NCBI GenBank assembly: GCA_910587075.1 | Contig: CAJUKE010000023.1 | Location: forward strand, 1 to 47,298 | Reading direction: 5' to 3' | Length of the DNA: 47,298 bases | DNA from: an uncultured Muribaculaceae bacterium | GTDB lineage: Bacteria; Bacteroidota; Bacteroidia; Bacteroidales; Muribaculaceae | Notes under the pieces: model-generated | Seen by the model: the letters and a program-made list of their open reading frames with translations, nothing else | Told to the model about the DNA's origin: nothing | Database searches by the model: none | Shown here: piece by piece, positions 1-6,986 of the stretch | Position numbering within the stretch: the stretch's first letter is position 1 | Layout of the letters: each line of letters opens with the position of its first letter | Translations under genes and position numbers: made by a program

Positions 1-24
1 CCCCGGATCCGAAAGGACCCGGGG
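1..24. terminator. GC-rich hairpin at the left edge, probable terminator
   Basis: CCCCGG (1-6) pairs with CCGGGG (19-24) and TCC (8-10) with GGA (15-17), closing a GAAA tetraloop at 11-14 with one A-C mismatch. A stable stem with a GNRA-type loop, followed by a T-containing stretch (29-38), suits the end of a transcript entering from the left. The gene it would serve lies outside the window, so the role is inferred. Confidence 0.45.
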
Positions 25-40
25 GCCTCTTGCTTTATAC

Positions 41-61
41 CCCAGCCTGGCCGGGGCTGGG
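41..61. other. Second GC-rich hairpin
   Basis: CCCAGCC (41-47) pairs perfectly with GGCTGGG (55-61) around a seven-base loop. It sits between the left-edge hairpin and the G-rich repeat. It could be part of a compound terminator; no other role is visible. Confidence 0.4.
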
Positions 62-240
62 ATTAGTGGGAGTTTGGGGAATTTTGGGAGGCTTGGGAAT
101 AATGGGAATTATGGGGAATTTTAGAGATATGAGAATTATGGGAATTTTGGGAGGCTTTGAAGGCTTTGAAGGCTTTGGAGACTTTGGAGATGAATGGCAA
201 GCCTCCCATAATTCCTAAATTTCCCAAGTATCCCATTCCG
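61..240. repeat. G-rich degenerate tandem and inverted repeat
   Basis: This non-coding stretch is built from variants of GGGAATTATGGGAATT and GGGAGGCTT, with three near-identical GGCTTTG(A/G)A units around 152-180. Its last 45 bases run in the opposite sense: GGGAGGCTTG at 86-95 is exactly complementary to CAAGCCTCCC at 198-207. Runs of three or four G with short spacers could also form quadruplexes on the plus strand. A 62-codon open frame (30-218) crosses it, but its Gly/Phe/Met-rich translation only mirrors the DNA repeat and is not called as a gene. The stretch lies downstream of the minus-strand glycosyltransferase. Confidence 0.6.
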
Positions 241-278
241 CGGCGATGCCGGGGATGGGGGTGGATTGGAGTTGGGGG

Positions 279-1217
279 TTAGTAGAGGGGGCGGAGGATG
301 CGGGCTACGCCGCGTAGGCCGGAGCGCTGGAGGGTGTAGGCGATGCGCAGAAGTGCGCGGTAGGCGGGGTTGTGTTCTTCAGTAAGCAGTTCTGACAGGA
401 GGCGGTTAGCTTCGGCTTTGGCGCCCTCTTTATGGTAGTCGCCGGCAAGGATGGCGCCTTTGAGGCCGACGAAGCGCAGCAGGCGGGGAGAGTCGGCGAA
501 ATCGGCGCGGAGCGCCCGCAGGGCGTATTCCCATTTTGGCGCCTGGGAGGCGTAGTCGAGGCGCGAGATGGAGTCGGCGTGTCCGCGCCATATCACGGTG
601 GGCTCGCCGGTGAGTTTTATTATTTGGGGATTAAGGGAGAGGATGCGTGCTCCGAGCTCGATGTCGTCCCAGCCGCGAACGGCAGGGTTCCACCCTCCGG
701 CTTGGCGGAATAGCTCGGTACGGGCCGCGTAGCGCTGCGTGGAGAGGGATCCGTGCATAATGTTGTGCCATTGCGCATCGGTGGCGTAGAAGCGCCTTAC
801 AGCGCCTGTGAGGCGGCAAGCGGCGTCGCCTACGGCTACGTCCCATCCGACAAGGTCGGCCTCGGGGTTCTGATAGAAAGCGTCGACAGCGATGGCCGCA
901 TGGACTGGTGCCATGAGGTCATCGCTGTCGAAGAACATTGTGTATTCGGTTGTGACGTGCCGCAGGCCGCGTTCGCGCGCCGCCGCGGCACCGGGGGTCG
1001 GTTCGCTGAGTATCTCGACGCTGAAGGCGGGTGTTTCCACCTCGCGCTTCCAGGTGGCGAGCAGTTCGGGAGTCGAGTCGGTCGAGTTGTTGTCGACCAA
1101 TATGACCCTGAGTGGGCGCAGAGTCTGCGCGGCCACGCTGTCGAGCGTCTGCCTGACCATCGCCTCCCGGTTATGGACCGGGATGACGATTGTAAGTATG
1201 GCCTCGGCGGCACTCAT
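279..1217 (-). CDS. Glycosyltransferase family 2
   Basis: This is a 312-residue cytosolic or membrane-associated GT-A glycosyltransferase that would transfer a sugar from a nucleotide sugar to a surface glycan or lipid acceptor. The N-terminus has the family opening (TIVIPVHNRE, about residues 9-18), then VDNNSTDSTP (41-50) and the metal-binding DxD-type motif DSDD at 97-100. A GGW-WDDIE region further on matches the acceptor-side motif of GT2 enzymes. No transmembrane segment or signal peptide is visible. It starts 33 bases after the tyrS stop on the same strand, so it is probably co-transcribed with it. Donor and acceptor cannot be read from sequence, and no other glycan genes are adjacent. 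Confidence 0.85.
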   Translation of the reverse strand: MSAAEAILTIVIPVHNREAMVRQTLDSVAAQTLRPLRVILVDNNSTDSTPELLATWKREVETPAFSVEILSEPTPGAAAARERGLRHVTTEYTMFFDSDDLMAPVHAAIAVDAFYQNPEADLVGWDVAVGDAACRLTGAVRRFYATDAQWHNIMHGSLSTQRYAARTELFRQAGGWNPAVRGWDDIELGARILSLNPQIIKLTGEPTVIWRGHADSISRLDYASQAPKWEYALRALRADFADSPRLLRFVGLKGAILAGDYHKEGAKAEANRLLSELLTEEHNPAYRALLRIAYTLQRSGLRGVARILRPLY

Positions 1218-1250
1218 CGGAGCAGGGGAGAGATAGATGGTTGATGCGGC

Positions 1251-2546
1251 TCAGACGGCGCGGAGCAGGAAATAGTTCTTTTTGCCCTTCTGAACGAGGA
1301 TGTATTTGTCGTTGAGCAGCATATCGGTGGAAGCGGGGGCGTAGGGGTCGGCCACCTTCTCCTTGTTGATCGCGAAGCCGCCACCCTGGGCGAGTTTGCG
1401 GAGCTCACCCTTGGAGGGGAACACCGGGGCGCGGTCGGTAAGCAGGTCGGCTATCGAAACGCCATCTTCGAGGTCCTTGCGCGATACTTCGAACTGGGGC
1501 ACGCCATCGAACACGGAGAGGAGCGTGGCCTCGTCGATTTTGCGAAGTGTGGCGGCTGCCTTGTTGCTGAAGAGGATTTGCGAAGCCTCGACGGCCATCT
1601 CGTAGTCCTTCTCGGAGTGAACCATGCAGGTGATTTCCTTGGCCAGGCGCTTCTGCAGGGGGCGGAGGCCCGGGTCGGCCTTCTGCTCCTCTACGAGGGC
1701 GTCGATTTCCTCCTTGGAGAGCACGGTGAAGATTTTGATGTATTTCTGCGCGTCGTCGTCGGAAACGTTGAGCCAGAACTGGTAGAACTGGTAGGGGGTG
1801 GTGCGGGCGGGGTCGAGCCATACGTTGCCGCTCTCGGTCTTGCCGAACTTGCCTCCGTCGGCCTTGGTGATCAGGGGGCAGGTGAGGGCGAACGCGTCGT
1901 CGGCCCCGGCTATGCGGCGGATAAGCTCGGTGCCGGTGGTGATGTTGCCCCACTGGTCGGAGCCGCCGAGCTGCAGGCGGCAACCCTCGTTCTGGTAGAG
2001 GTGCAGGAAGTCGTAGCCCTGGAGGAGCTGGTAGGAGAATTCGGTGAACGACATACCCTGGCCGGCGTCGCCCGAGAGGCGTTTCTTAACCGAGTCCTTC
2101 GCCATCATATAGTTGACGGTGATGCACTTGCCGATGTCGCGGATGAAGTCGAGGAAGCCGTAGTCCTTCATCCAGTCGTAGTTGTTGACGAGGATGGCGG
2201 CGTTGGGCGCGTCGCTGTCGAAATCGAGGAATTTGGAGAGCTGCTTCTTGATGGCCTCCTGGTTGTGGCGAAGAGTGGCCACGTCGAGGAGCTTGCGCTC
2301 CTGGCTTTTCATCGAGGGGTCGCCGATCATGCCGGTGGCGCCTCCGATCAGGGCGATGGGTTTGTGGCCCGAGCGCTGGAAGTGCTTGAGCATCATCACG
2401 CCCACGAGGTGGCCGATGTGGAGCGAGTCGGCTGTGGGGTCGATGCCGAGGTATGCGGCGGTCATCCCCTTTTTGAGTTGTTCGTCGGTGCCGGGCATCA
2501 TCTGGTGGATCATGCCGCGCCAGGTAAGTTCCTGTATAAAGTCCAT
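1251..2546 (-). CDS. tyrS: Tyrosine-tRNA ligase
   Basis: This class I aminoacyl-tRNA synthetase charges tRNA-Tyr with tyrosine in the cytosol. The 431-residue length is normal for the bacterial TyrRS family. Residues 43-46 are the HIGH signature, and the KMSKS-type loop is KFGKT at 233-237, preceded by the GGSDQWGN segment (194-201) typical of TyrRS. The C-terminal roughly 80 residues, with SIADLLTDRAPVFPSKGELRKL-like content, form the S4 RNA-binding domain. The ATG start gives the conserved MDFIQELTWRGM opening. It lies 58 bases after the aminotransferase stop. No T-box leader is visible upstream. Confidence 0.97.
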   Translation of the reverse strand: MDFIQELTWRGMIHQMMPGTDEQLKKGMTAAYLGIDPTADSLHIGHLVGVMMLKHFQRSGHKPIALIGGATGMIGDPSMKSQERKLLDVATLRHNQEAIKKQLSKFLDFDSDAPNAAILVNNYDWMKDYGFLDFIRDIGKCITVNYMMAKDSVKKRLSGDAGQGMSFTEFSYQLLQGYDFLHLYQNEGCRLQLGGSDQWGNITTGTELIRRIAGADDAFALTCPLITKADGGKFGKTESGNVWLDPARTTPYQFYQFWLNVSDDDAQKYIKIFTVLSKEEIDALVEEQKADPGLRPLQKRLAKEITCMVHSEKDYEMAVEASQILFSNKAAATLRKIDEATLLSVFDGVPQFEVSRKDLEDGVSIADLLTDRAPVFPSKGELRKLAQGGGFAINKEKVADPYAPASTDMLLNDKYILVQKGKKNYFLLRAV

Positions 2547-2604
2547 TTGCGGAGTTTTGTAGCGGTTATTATATGGGCGGGACCGTGGTCCGCGCCTGAT
2601 AGAG

Positions 2605-3789
2605 TCAGAGGAGTTTGGCGAGGGCGGTTTTGATGCGTCCCATAGCCTCTACGAGGAGCTCGTCGGCGGCCGCGTAGCTCAGGCGTATGTAGCCTGGAAG
2701 GCCGAAGTCGGATCCGGCGACGGTTGCCACGTGCCCCTCTTCGAGCAGGTACATAGCCAATTCCTTGTCGGTCTTCACTTTGCCGCCGAGGTAGGCGGTG
2801 ACTTCGGGGAAGAGGTAGAACGCGCCCTGGGGGTTATTCACTTTCAGTCCGGGAATCTCGCGGGCGAGCTTCACCACGAGGTCGCGGCGGCGCTCAAAGG
2901 CGCGGCGCATCTCCTCGACGCATTCCTGCGGGCCCACATAGGCGGCTTCGGCTGCCTTCTGTGCAATGGAGGAGATACCCGAGGTGGTCTGCCCCTGGAG
3001 TTTCGAGCAAGCCTTGGCGATGGGGAGCGGGGCGGCGAGGAAGCCGACGCGCCATCCCGTCATAGCGTATGCTTTGGAGACACCGTTGATCACCACCACG
3101 CGGTCGGCGATTTCGGGGAACGATGCCAGCGAGGTGAACTCGCCGGTATAGTTGATGTGCTCGTAGATTTCGTCGGAGATCACGGCCACTTCGGGGTGAC
3201 GGGCGAGCACCTCCACCAGGCCGGCGTACTCCTCGCGGGAGTAAATGCTGCCCGAGGGGTTGGAGGGGGAGCAGAGCATCACCAGGCGGGTGCGCTCGTT
3301 GATGGCGGCCTCAAGCTGGGCGGGAAGAATCTTGAAGTCCTGGTCGATTCCGGCGGGAACGCACACGGGAACACCCTCGGCGAGCTTGACCATCTCGACG
3401 TAGCTAACCCAAGCCGGGGTGGGGATCACCACCTCGTCGCCGGGGTTCACCAGGGCGAGCACGGCGTTGGAGAGGGAGTGCTTGGCACCGGCAGACACCA
3501 CGATTTGCTCGGGAGCGAACTCCAGCCCGTTGTCGCGGCGCAGCTTTTCGGCGATGGCGCGACGGAGGTCCATATACCCCGGCACGGGGGGATAGTGGGT
3601 GAAATTCTCGTCGATGGCGCGCTTGGCGGCCTCCTTGATGTGTTCGGGGGTGTTGAAGTCGGGCTCGCCGACCGAAAGGTTGATCACGTCGACACCCTTG
3701 GCGCGGAGCTCGCTGCTCTTGGCCGACATCGCGAGTGTCGCCGACGGCGACAGGGATTCAACCCTGCGGGAGATTCTTGACTGTTCCAT
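2605..3789 (-). CDS. Pyridoxal-phosphate aminotransferase, aspartate type (class I, subgroup Ib)
   Basis: This 394-residue PLP enzyme most likely interconverts aspartate/2-oxoglutarate and oxaloacetate/glutamate, linking amino-acid synthesis to the TCA cycle. Visible motifs are INLSVGEPDF (36-45), the SAGAKH phosphate-side region (99-104), CSPSNPSG (173-180), SDEIYE (205-210) and the cofactor lysine K239 in SKAYAMTGWRVGF. The arginine in GWR is the usual carboxylate-binding residue. Length and motifs match the short Ib aspartate aminotransferases; prephenate or aromatic aminotransferase activity cannot be excluded. A good promoter precedes it at 3812-3842, and tyrS follows 58 bases downstream. 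Confidence 0.92.
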   Translation of the reverse strand: MEQSRISRRVESLSPSATLAMSAKSSELRAKGVDVINLSVGEPDFNTPEHIKEAAKRAIDENFTHYPPVPGYMDLRRAIAEKLRRDNGLEFAPEQIVVSAGAKHSLSNAVLALVNPGDEVVIPTPAWVSYVEMVKLAEGVPVCVPAGIDQDFKILPAQLEAAINERTRLVMLCSPSNPSGSIYSREEYAGLVEVLARHPEVAVISDEIYEHINYTGEFTSLASFPEIADRVVVINGVSKAYAMTGWRVGFLAAPLPIAKACSKLQGQTTSGISSIAQKAAEAAYVGPQECVEEMRRAFERRRDLVVKLAREIPGLKVNNPQGAFYLFPEVTAYLGGKVKTDKELAMYLLEEGHVATVAGSDFGLPGYIRLSYAAADELLVEAMGRIKTALAKLL

Positions 3790-3811
3790 TTTGAGCTGAA
3801 ATTCGTTTACG

Positions 3812-3842
3812 CGAAGTTACGAAACAATTTCACCAACCGCAA
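3812..3842 (-). promoter_or_regulatory. Bacteroidota-type promoter for the aminotransferase
   Basis: On the minus strand TTG (3842-3840) is followed by exactly 20 bases and TAACTTCG (3819-3812), 22 bases ahead of the ATG. This matches the TTG/TAnnTTTG pattern of Bacteroidota primary-sigma promoters with one T-to-C change. The rest of the 152-base gap up to 3941 holds the short tail of the RNase H transcript and no gene. Confidence 0.7.
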
Positions 3843-3941
3843 CTCGGAGCTGATTTAAAAACAAGCTCGCGGAGTGGCTTTTTAATGGGTTCAGTCCCGG
3901 AGCGCTACGGCGTCGTCGAGGAGGTCGCGGCCGGCGGTTGG

Positions 3942-4601
3942 TTATTTGCGGTCGAAGTCGGCGGGAATCTCGCCCCATCGGGCTGTGTCCCAGCAGAGTA
4001 TCGGGTTGGTGAAGTTGTGGGTCTGGAGCCACGCGTCGGCCCTCGCGAGCATCTCGATGATCTTGCCGTTGGCGGGGGTTCGTTTCAGCGTGGTGCGGTT
4101 TCGGCGGTTGCGCACCCAGGCGCGGGCGTTGCGCGAGTCGCTGTAAATCGGGGTGGTGCCGTCGCCTTTCTTGAAAAGCAGCGCCAGGGCGTGAACCAGG
4201 GCGAGGTATTCGGCCACGTTGTTAGTGCCGTCGGGCACAGGGCCGAAGTGGAAAACCTCCTTGCCGGTGGCCACCTCGACCCCTCGGTACTCCATCGGGC
4301 CGGGGTTGCGGGAGCACGCGCCGTCGACGGCGATCGCCGAGAGGTTTATTTCGGGAATCAGGGCGTAGTCGCCCGGCGACGACGGGGTCGCGGGGCGGTT
4401 GTCGGCGATTGCCCGAATTATGGCCGACTCGTCCTCGCCGTCGCCTCGGAAGGCGATGGTCGCGGCTGTCTGGCTGTCGAACGATTTGAATTTGGCTCCC
4501 GGGAACATCGCGACCTGCTCCTGGCAGTCGTCCCAGTTATCGTAGATGCCCGGGACGCGTCCGACCCAGACCACATAGAATTTTCTTTTCTTATCTCCCA
4601 T
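3942..4601 (-). CDS. rnhA: Ribonuclease HI with N-terminal viroplasmin domain
   Basis: This 219-residue enzyme would cleave the RNA strand of RNA-DNA hybrids. Residues 5-50, including KFYVVWVGRVPGIYDNWDDC, form the small caulimovirus-viroplasmin fold that binds hybrids in eukaryotic-type RNase H1. Residues 88-215 are the catalytic domain, with acidic residues D93 (VDGACSRNPG), E131 (NNVAEYLAL) and D155 (IYSDSRNA); a fourth acid is probably D205 or D215. The start at 4601 is preferred over an upstream in-frame one at 4667 because the latter would overlap the previous gene, and because AAGGGAGA stands a few bases before ATG at 4601. It is the last gene of the mscL-aroK-dehydrogenase run. Confidence 0.9.
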   Translation of the reverse strand: MGDKKRKFYVVWVGRVPGIYDNWDDCQEQVAMFPGAKFKSFDSQTAATIAFRGDGEDESAIIRAIADNRPATPSSPGDYALIPEINLSAIAVDGACSRNPGPMEYRGVEVATGKEVFHFGPVPDGTNNVAEYLALVHALALLFKKGDGTTPIYSDSRNARAWVRNRRNRTTLKRTPANGKIIEMLARADAWLQTHNFTNPILCWDTARWGEIPADFDRK

Positions 4602-4617
4602 AAAATCTCCCTTGTAA

Positions 4618-5826
4618 TCAGCTGAGCGAGAGGAGCAGGCGTATATCGTAGTGACGGACTCCGGCAATGCGGGCCACGCGCGGGTTCACCGCTTTCCCAA
4701 GGAATGTGAGCGCGGCGTCCTGAAGGCCGGGTGTGAGCTGTATGGCCGACGACGCGCCCTCGCATCCGGCGATGTCGTCGAGCATCGTGATGAACGTGTC
4801 GCTCAGGGCCATGGCCGCGGTGCGGGGCACGGCGCTCCCGGCGTTGCAGTAGCAGATGTGGCAGGATGTCGGTTCGCCGGGGCGGTAGAGATCTGCAGTC
4901 TCCTTGTCGCCCCGGTCGCCGAGGTCGCGTAGCGGCATAGTGGGGAATGCCTTGCCCGGCTCGCTTGAGAGGTCGAACACGAGGGCGCCTTTCTTGAGCA
5001 GCGTCTCGCCGGAGGCTTCGACCACCACCGGGCAGTCGAGGTCGGTCGAGATCACCACGTCGGCGGTGCGCAGGGCGTTTTCCAGCGCGCGGGGGTGGAT
5101 GCTCGACCCTATAACGCCTCCGCCGATCTGGCGCAGCGAGGCGCGGAGGCGGTAGACATCGCTATCGAACATTCTCACCACCGCCCCCAACCCTATGGCA
5201 GAGCGGGCGGCTGCTCCGGCGGCGAGGTCGGAGCCGAGAATCACCACCTCGCAGGGTGAAACCCCGGCGATTCCCCCGAGGAGTATCCCCTTGCCATGTT
5301 CGGAGTCGGCCATCAGACCCGAGGCGATAGTCACGGCGGCTCGGCCCGACACCTCGGCAATCACGTCGGCAAAGGGGCGGTGGCCGTAGCTGTCGACCAC
5401 GAGGTCGAGCGCGATGTTGATCACCCGGCGCTCAAGGAGCCGGCGCACCACTTCGGCACCCTCGCGGCGCCCGAAATTGGCGAGCGTGAGCAGCAAAGCG
5501 CCCTTGCGGAGCTGCCCTATGTCGGGCACCGACAGCGGGGCGAGATGTATCACAATGTCGGCCTGGAGGGTTTCGCGGCGGCTTACGAACCGCACGCCCC
5601 CCTTGGAATAGGCACCGTCGGGGTAGTGAATCGACTCTGCGGCCCCAGCCTCCATGAGGAGGCAGAACCCGCGCTCGGTGAGGTTGCGCGCCGCCTCGGG
5701 GGTGAGGGGGAATCGGCGTTCCGACCGCGTGAGGCATTTCGGCAGTCCGATTGTGAGCCGTCGGCGGCAGGTGGCAGTCTCCAGCGGCGAGGGCATCGGA
5801 GTGAGTCCGACACTGTTGTCCATCAT
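4618..5826 (-). CDS. Alanine dehydrogenase/transhydrogenase-family protein, divergent
   Basis: The 402-residue protein has the two-domain layout of alanine dehydrogenases, which reversibly deaminate L-alanine to pyruvate with NAD. LTIGLPK (24-30) and the (E)RRFPLTPEA segment (37-45) match the family opening, and the central ILLGGIAGVSPCEVVILG leads into the Rossmann strand. Several expected residues are missing. The nucleotide loop, normally GxGxxG, reads GSDLAAG (198-204); the usual K-x-K-E-P region reads HLAPLS (94-99); and the DQGG segment reads SEPGK (288-292). NAD binding and catalysis are therefore doubtful. It lies 25 bases after aroK and 16 before rnhA, in one operon. The family is clear; the function is not. 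Confidence 0.75.
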   Translation of the reverse strand: MMDNSVGLTPMPSPLETATCRRRLTIGLPKCLTRSERRFPLTPEAARNLTERGFCLLMEAGAAESIHYPDGAYSKGGVRFVSRRETLQADIVIHLAPLSVPDIGQLRKGALLLTLANFGRREGAEVVRRLLERRVINIALDLVVDSYGHRPFADVIAEVSGRAAVTIASGLMADSEHGKGILLGGIAGVSPCEVVILGSDLAAGAAARSAIGLGAVVRMFDSDVYRLRASLRQIGGGVIGSSIHPRALENALRTADVVISTDLDCPVVVEASGETLLKKGALVFDLSSEPGKAFPTMPLRDLGDRGDKETADLYRPGEPTSCHICYCNAGSAVPRTAAMALSDTFITMLDDIAGCEGASSAIQLTPGLQDAALTFLGKAVNPRVARIAGVRHYDIRLLLSLS

Positions 5827-5851
5827 CAGTTATGTTGGTTAGATTGGTTGA

Positions 5852-6409
5852 TTATTGCCGTTGTACGAGGCTGAGGAACTCCCGGCAGGAGTCTGCAACC
5901 TCTTCGGTCGATTCGAGGCGGTCGGAGGGGAATTCGAGCCTGGCCTTGGAGTAGTGGGGTTCGCGGCGTGCCTGCTCGGAGCGGATGAACGCGAGCAGGG
6001 CTTCGGAGTCCATACCGTCGAGCAGGGGGCGCTGGGCCTGGGCCTCGGTGAGGCGTCGCAGCAGGGCCGCGTCGGAGGCGCGGAGCAGCACCGTGAGCCC
6101 GTTGGCGTTCATGAACTCCATATTTCCTGGCTGGCAGGGGGTGCCCCCGCCGCATCCCACGATCAGGTTCCTCCGCGAGGCGAAATCCCTCAGCGCTTCC
6201 GATTCGAGCTGGCGGAAGCGCCGCTCGCCGTGGCGGGCGAAGATATCGCGGACGCTCATCCCGGCGCGGCGCTCCACCTCCTCGTCGAGGTCGATGTAGC
6301 TGAGCGCGGGGTTGGCGGCGGCGAGCGCGCGCCCGAGCGTGGTTTTGCCCGAGCCCATAAAACCTATGAGGTAAACGGGCCCGGGGAATGGGGTCGCGGT
6401 ATCCGGCAT
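5852..6409 (-). CDS. aroK: Shikimate kinase
   Basis: Shikimate kinase phosphorylates shikimate at the 3-OH with ATP in chorismate synthesis. The 185-residue protein carries the P-loop GFMGSGKT at residues 16-23, followed by TTLGRALA. Next come YIDLDEEVERRAG (the shikimate-binding DxD region), an FRxLE-type segment (RRFRQLESEAL) and the GCGGG turn that opens the substrate site. The ATG at 6409 is used as start; an in-frame GTG at 6427, overlapping the mscL stop by four bases, would add six residues and allow coupled translation. Size and motifs are standard. Confidence 0.93.
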   Translation of the reverse strand: MPDTATPFPGPVYLIGFMGSGKTTLGRALAAANPALSYIDLDEEVERRAGMSVRDIFARHGERRFRQLESEALRDFASRRNLIVGCGGGTPCQPGNMEFMNANGLTVLLRASDAALLRRLTEAQAQRPLLDGMDSEALLAFIRSEQARREPHYSKARLEFPSDRLESTEEVADSCREFLSLVQRQ

Positions 6410-6423
6410 AATGCTGGAGCGGT

Positions 6424-6858
6424 TCACTTTTTGTCGGCCTGCTGCTTTAGGAGGTCGCGGATTTCGGTGAGGAGCACCTCTTCCTTGCTCGGTTCGGGAG
6501 CGGGAGCGGGGGCCTCCTCCTCTTTTTTCTTGAACTTCATGATGACGCGCAGAGCCACGAAGATGCTGAAGGCGATGATCACGAAGTCGACAATGTTCTG
6601 GATGAAGAGGCCGTAGTTCACCGCTACCTCCTCGATGGCGGCCTGGGTGTCGGTCGCGGCCTGGCCCTGGGTGATGACGTATTTGAGGTTCTTGTAGCCG
6701 TCGCCACCGGTTATAATCGACATCACCGGCATGATGATGTCGTTGACAAGCGAGCTTACGATTTTGCCGAAGGCGCCGCCGATGATCACACCGACAGCCA
6801 TATCAATCACGTTGCCCTTCATGGCAAACTGTTTGAATTCTGAAAGGAATTTCTTCAT
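6424..6858 (-). CDS. mscL: Large-conductance mechanosensitive channel
   Basis: MscL is an inner-membrane pentameric pore that opens at high membrane tension to release solutes on osmotic downshock. The 144-residue protein has the expected N-terminal amphipathic helix (MKKFLSEFKQFAMKGNVID). TM1 contains AVGVIIGGAFGKIVSSLV at about 21-38, followed by a periplasmic loop. TM2 (about 84-106, IQNIVDFVIIAFSIF) comes next, then a charged KFKKKEEE linker and a C-terminal helical bundle segment. The linker is Pro/Ala/Glu-rich. It is the first gene of the operon running to rnhA; its promoter faces that of addA. Confidence 0.96.
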   Translation of the reverse strand: MKKFLSEFKQFAMKGNVIDMAVGVIIGGAFGKIVSSLVNDIIMPVMSIITGGDGYKNLKYVITQGQAATDTQAAIEEVAVNYGLFIQNIVDFVIIAFSIFVALRVIMKFKKKEEEAPAPAPEPSKEEVLLTEIRDLLKQQADKK

Positions 6859-6885
6859 GATTCTGTGAGTTCGTGTTGTTTATCG

Positions 6886-6893
6886 CAAAGTTA
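6886..6893 (-). promoter_or_regulatory. -7 element of the mscL promoter
   Basis: TAACTTTG on the minus strand is a full match to TAnnTTTG and stands 27 bases before the mscL ATG. No clear TTG is found at the expected distance upstream, so only the -7 part is called. It lies beside the oppositely directed addA promoter. Confidence 0.55.
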
Positions 6894-6912
6894 ATAAAAT
6901 TCGACGTATTTA

Positions 6913-6943
6913 TTGGAACTTGCCCGGATTTTTGCGAAATTTG
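6913..6943 (+). promoter_or_regulatory. Probable promoter for addA
   Basis: TTG at 6913-6915, 20 bases, then GAAATTTG at 6936-6943: one mismatch from TAnnTTTG with ideal spacing. It predicts a transcript start near 6950 and a leader of about 37 bases. This argues against an in-frame start at 6873, which lies upstream of the promoter. Confidence 0.5.
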
Positions 6944-6986
6944 CGGTAACGGCGGCCCTGCGCGGCCCCTCTTAATCCGACACCTT

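Noticed and set aside
30..218. 62-codon open frame over the G-rich repeat
   Set aside because: Its repeats are the DNA repeats translated; composition is extreme and no homologous domain is visible.
2560..2604. Hairpin between the aminotransferase and tyrS
   Set aside because: GCGGGACC/GGTCCGC pairs only with a bulge and has no T run; too weak to call as a terminator.
3855..3884. Possible terminator of rnhA
   Set aside because: A runs and T runs flank a CTC/GAG core, but the intervening bases do not pair well, so it is not listed as a feature.
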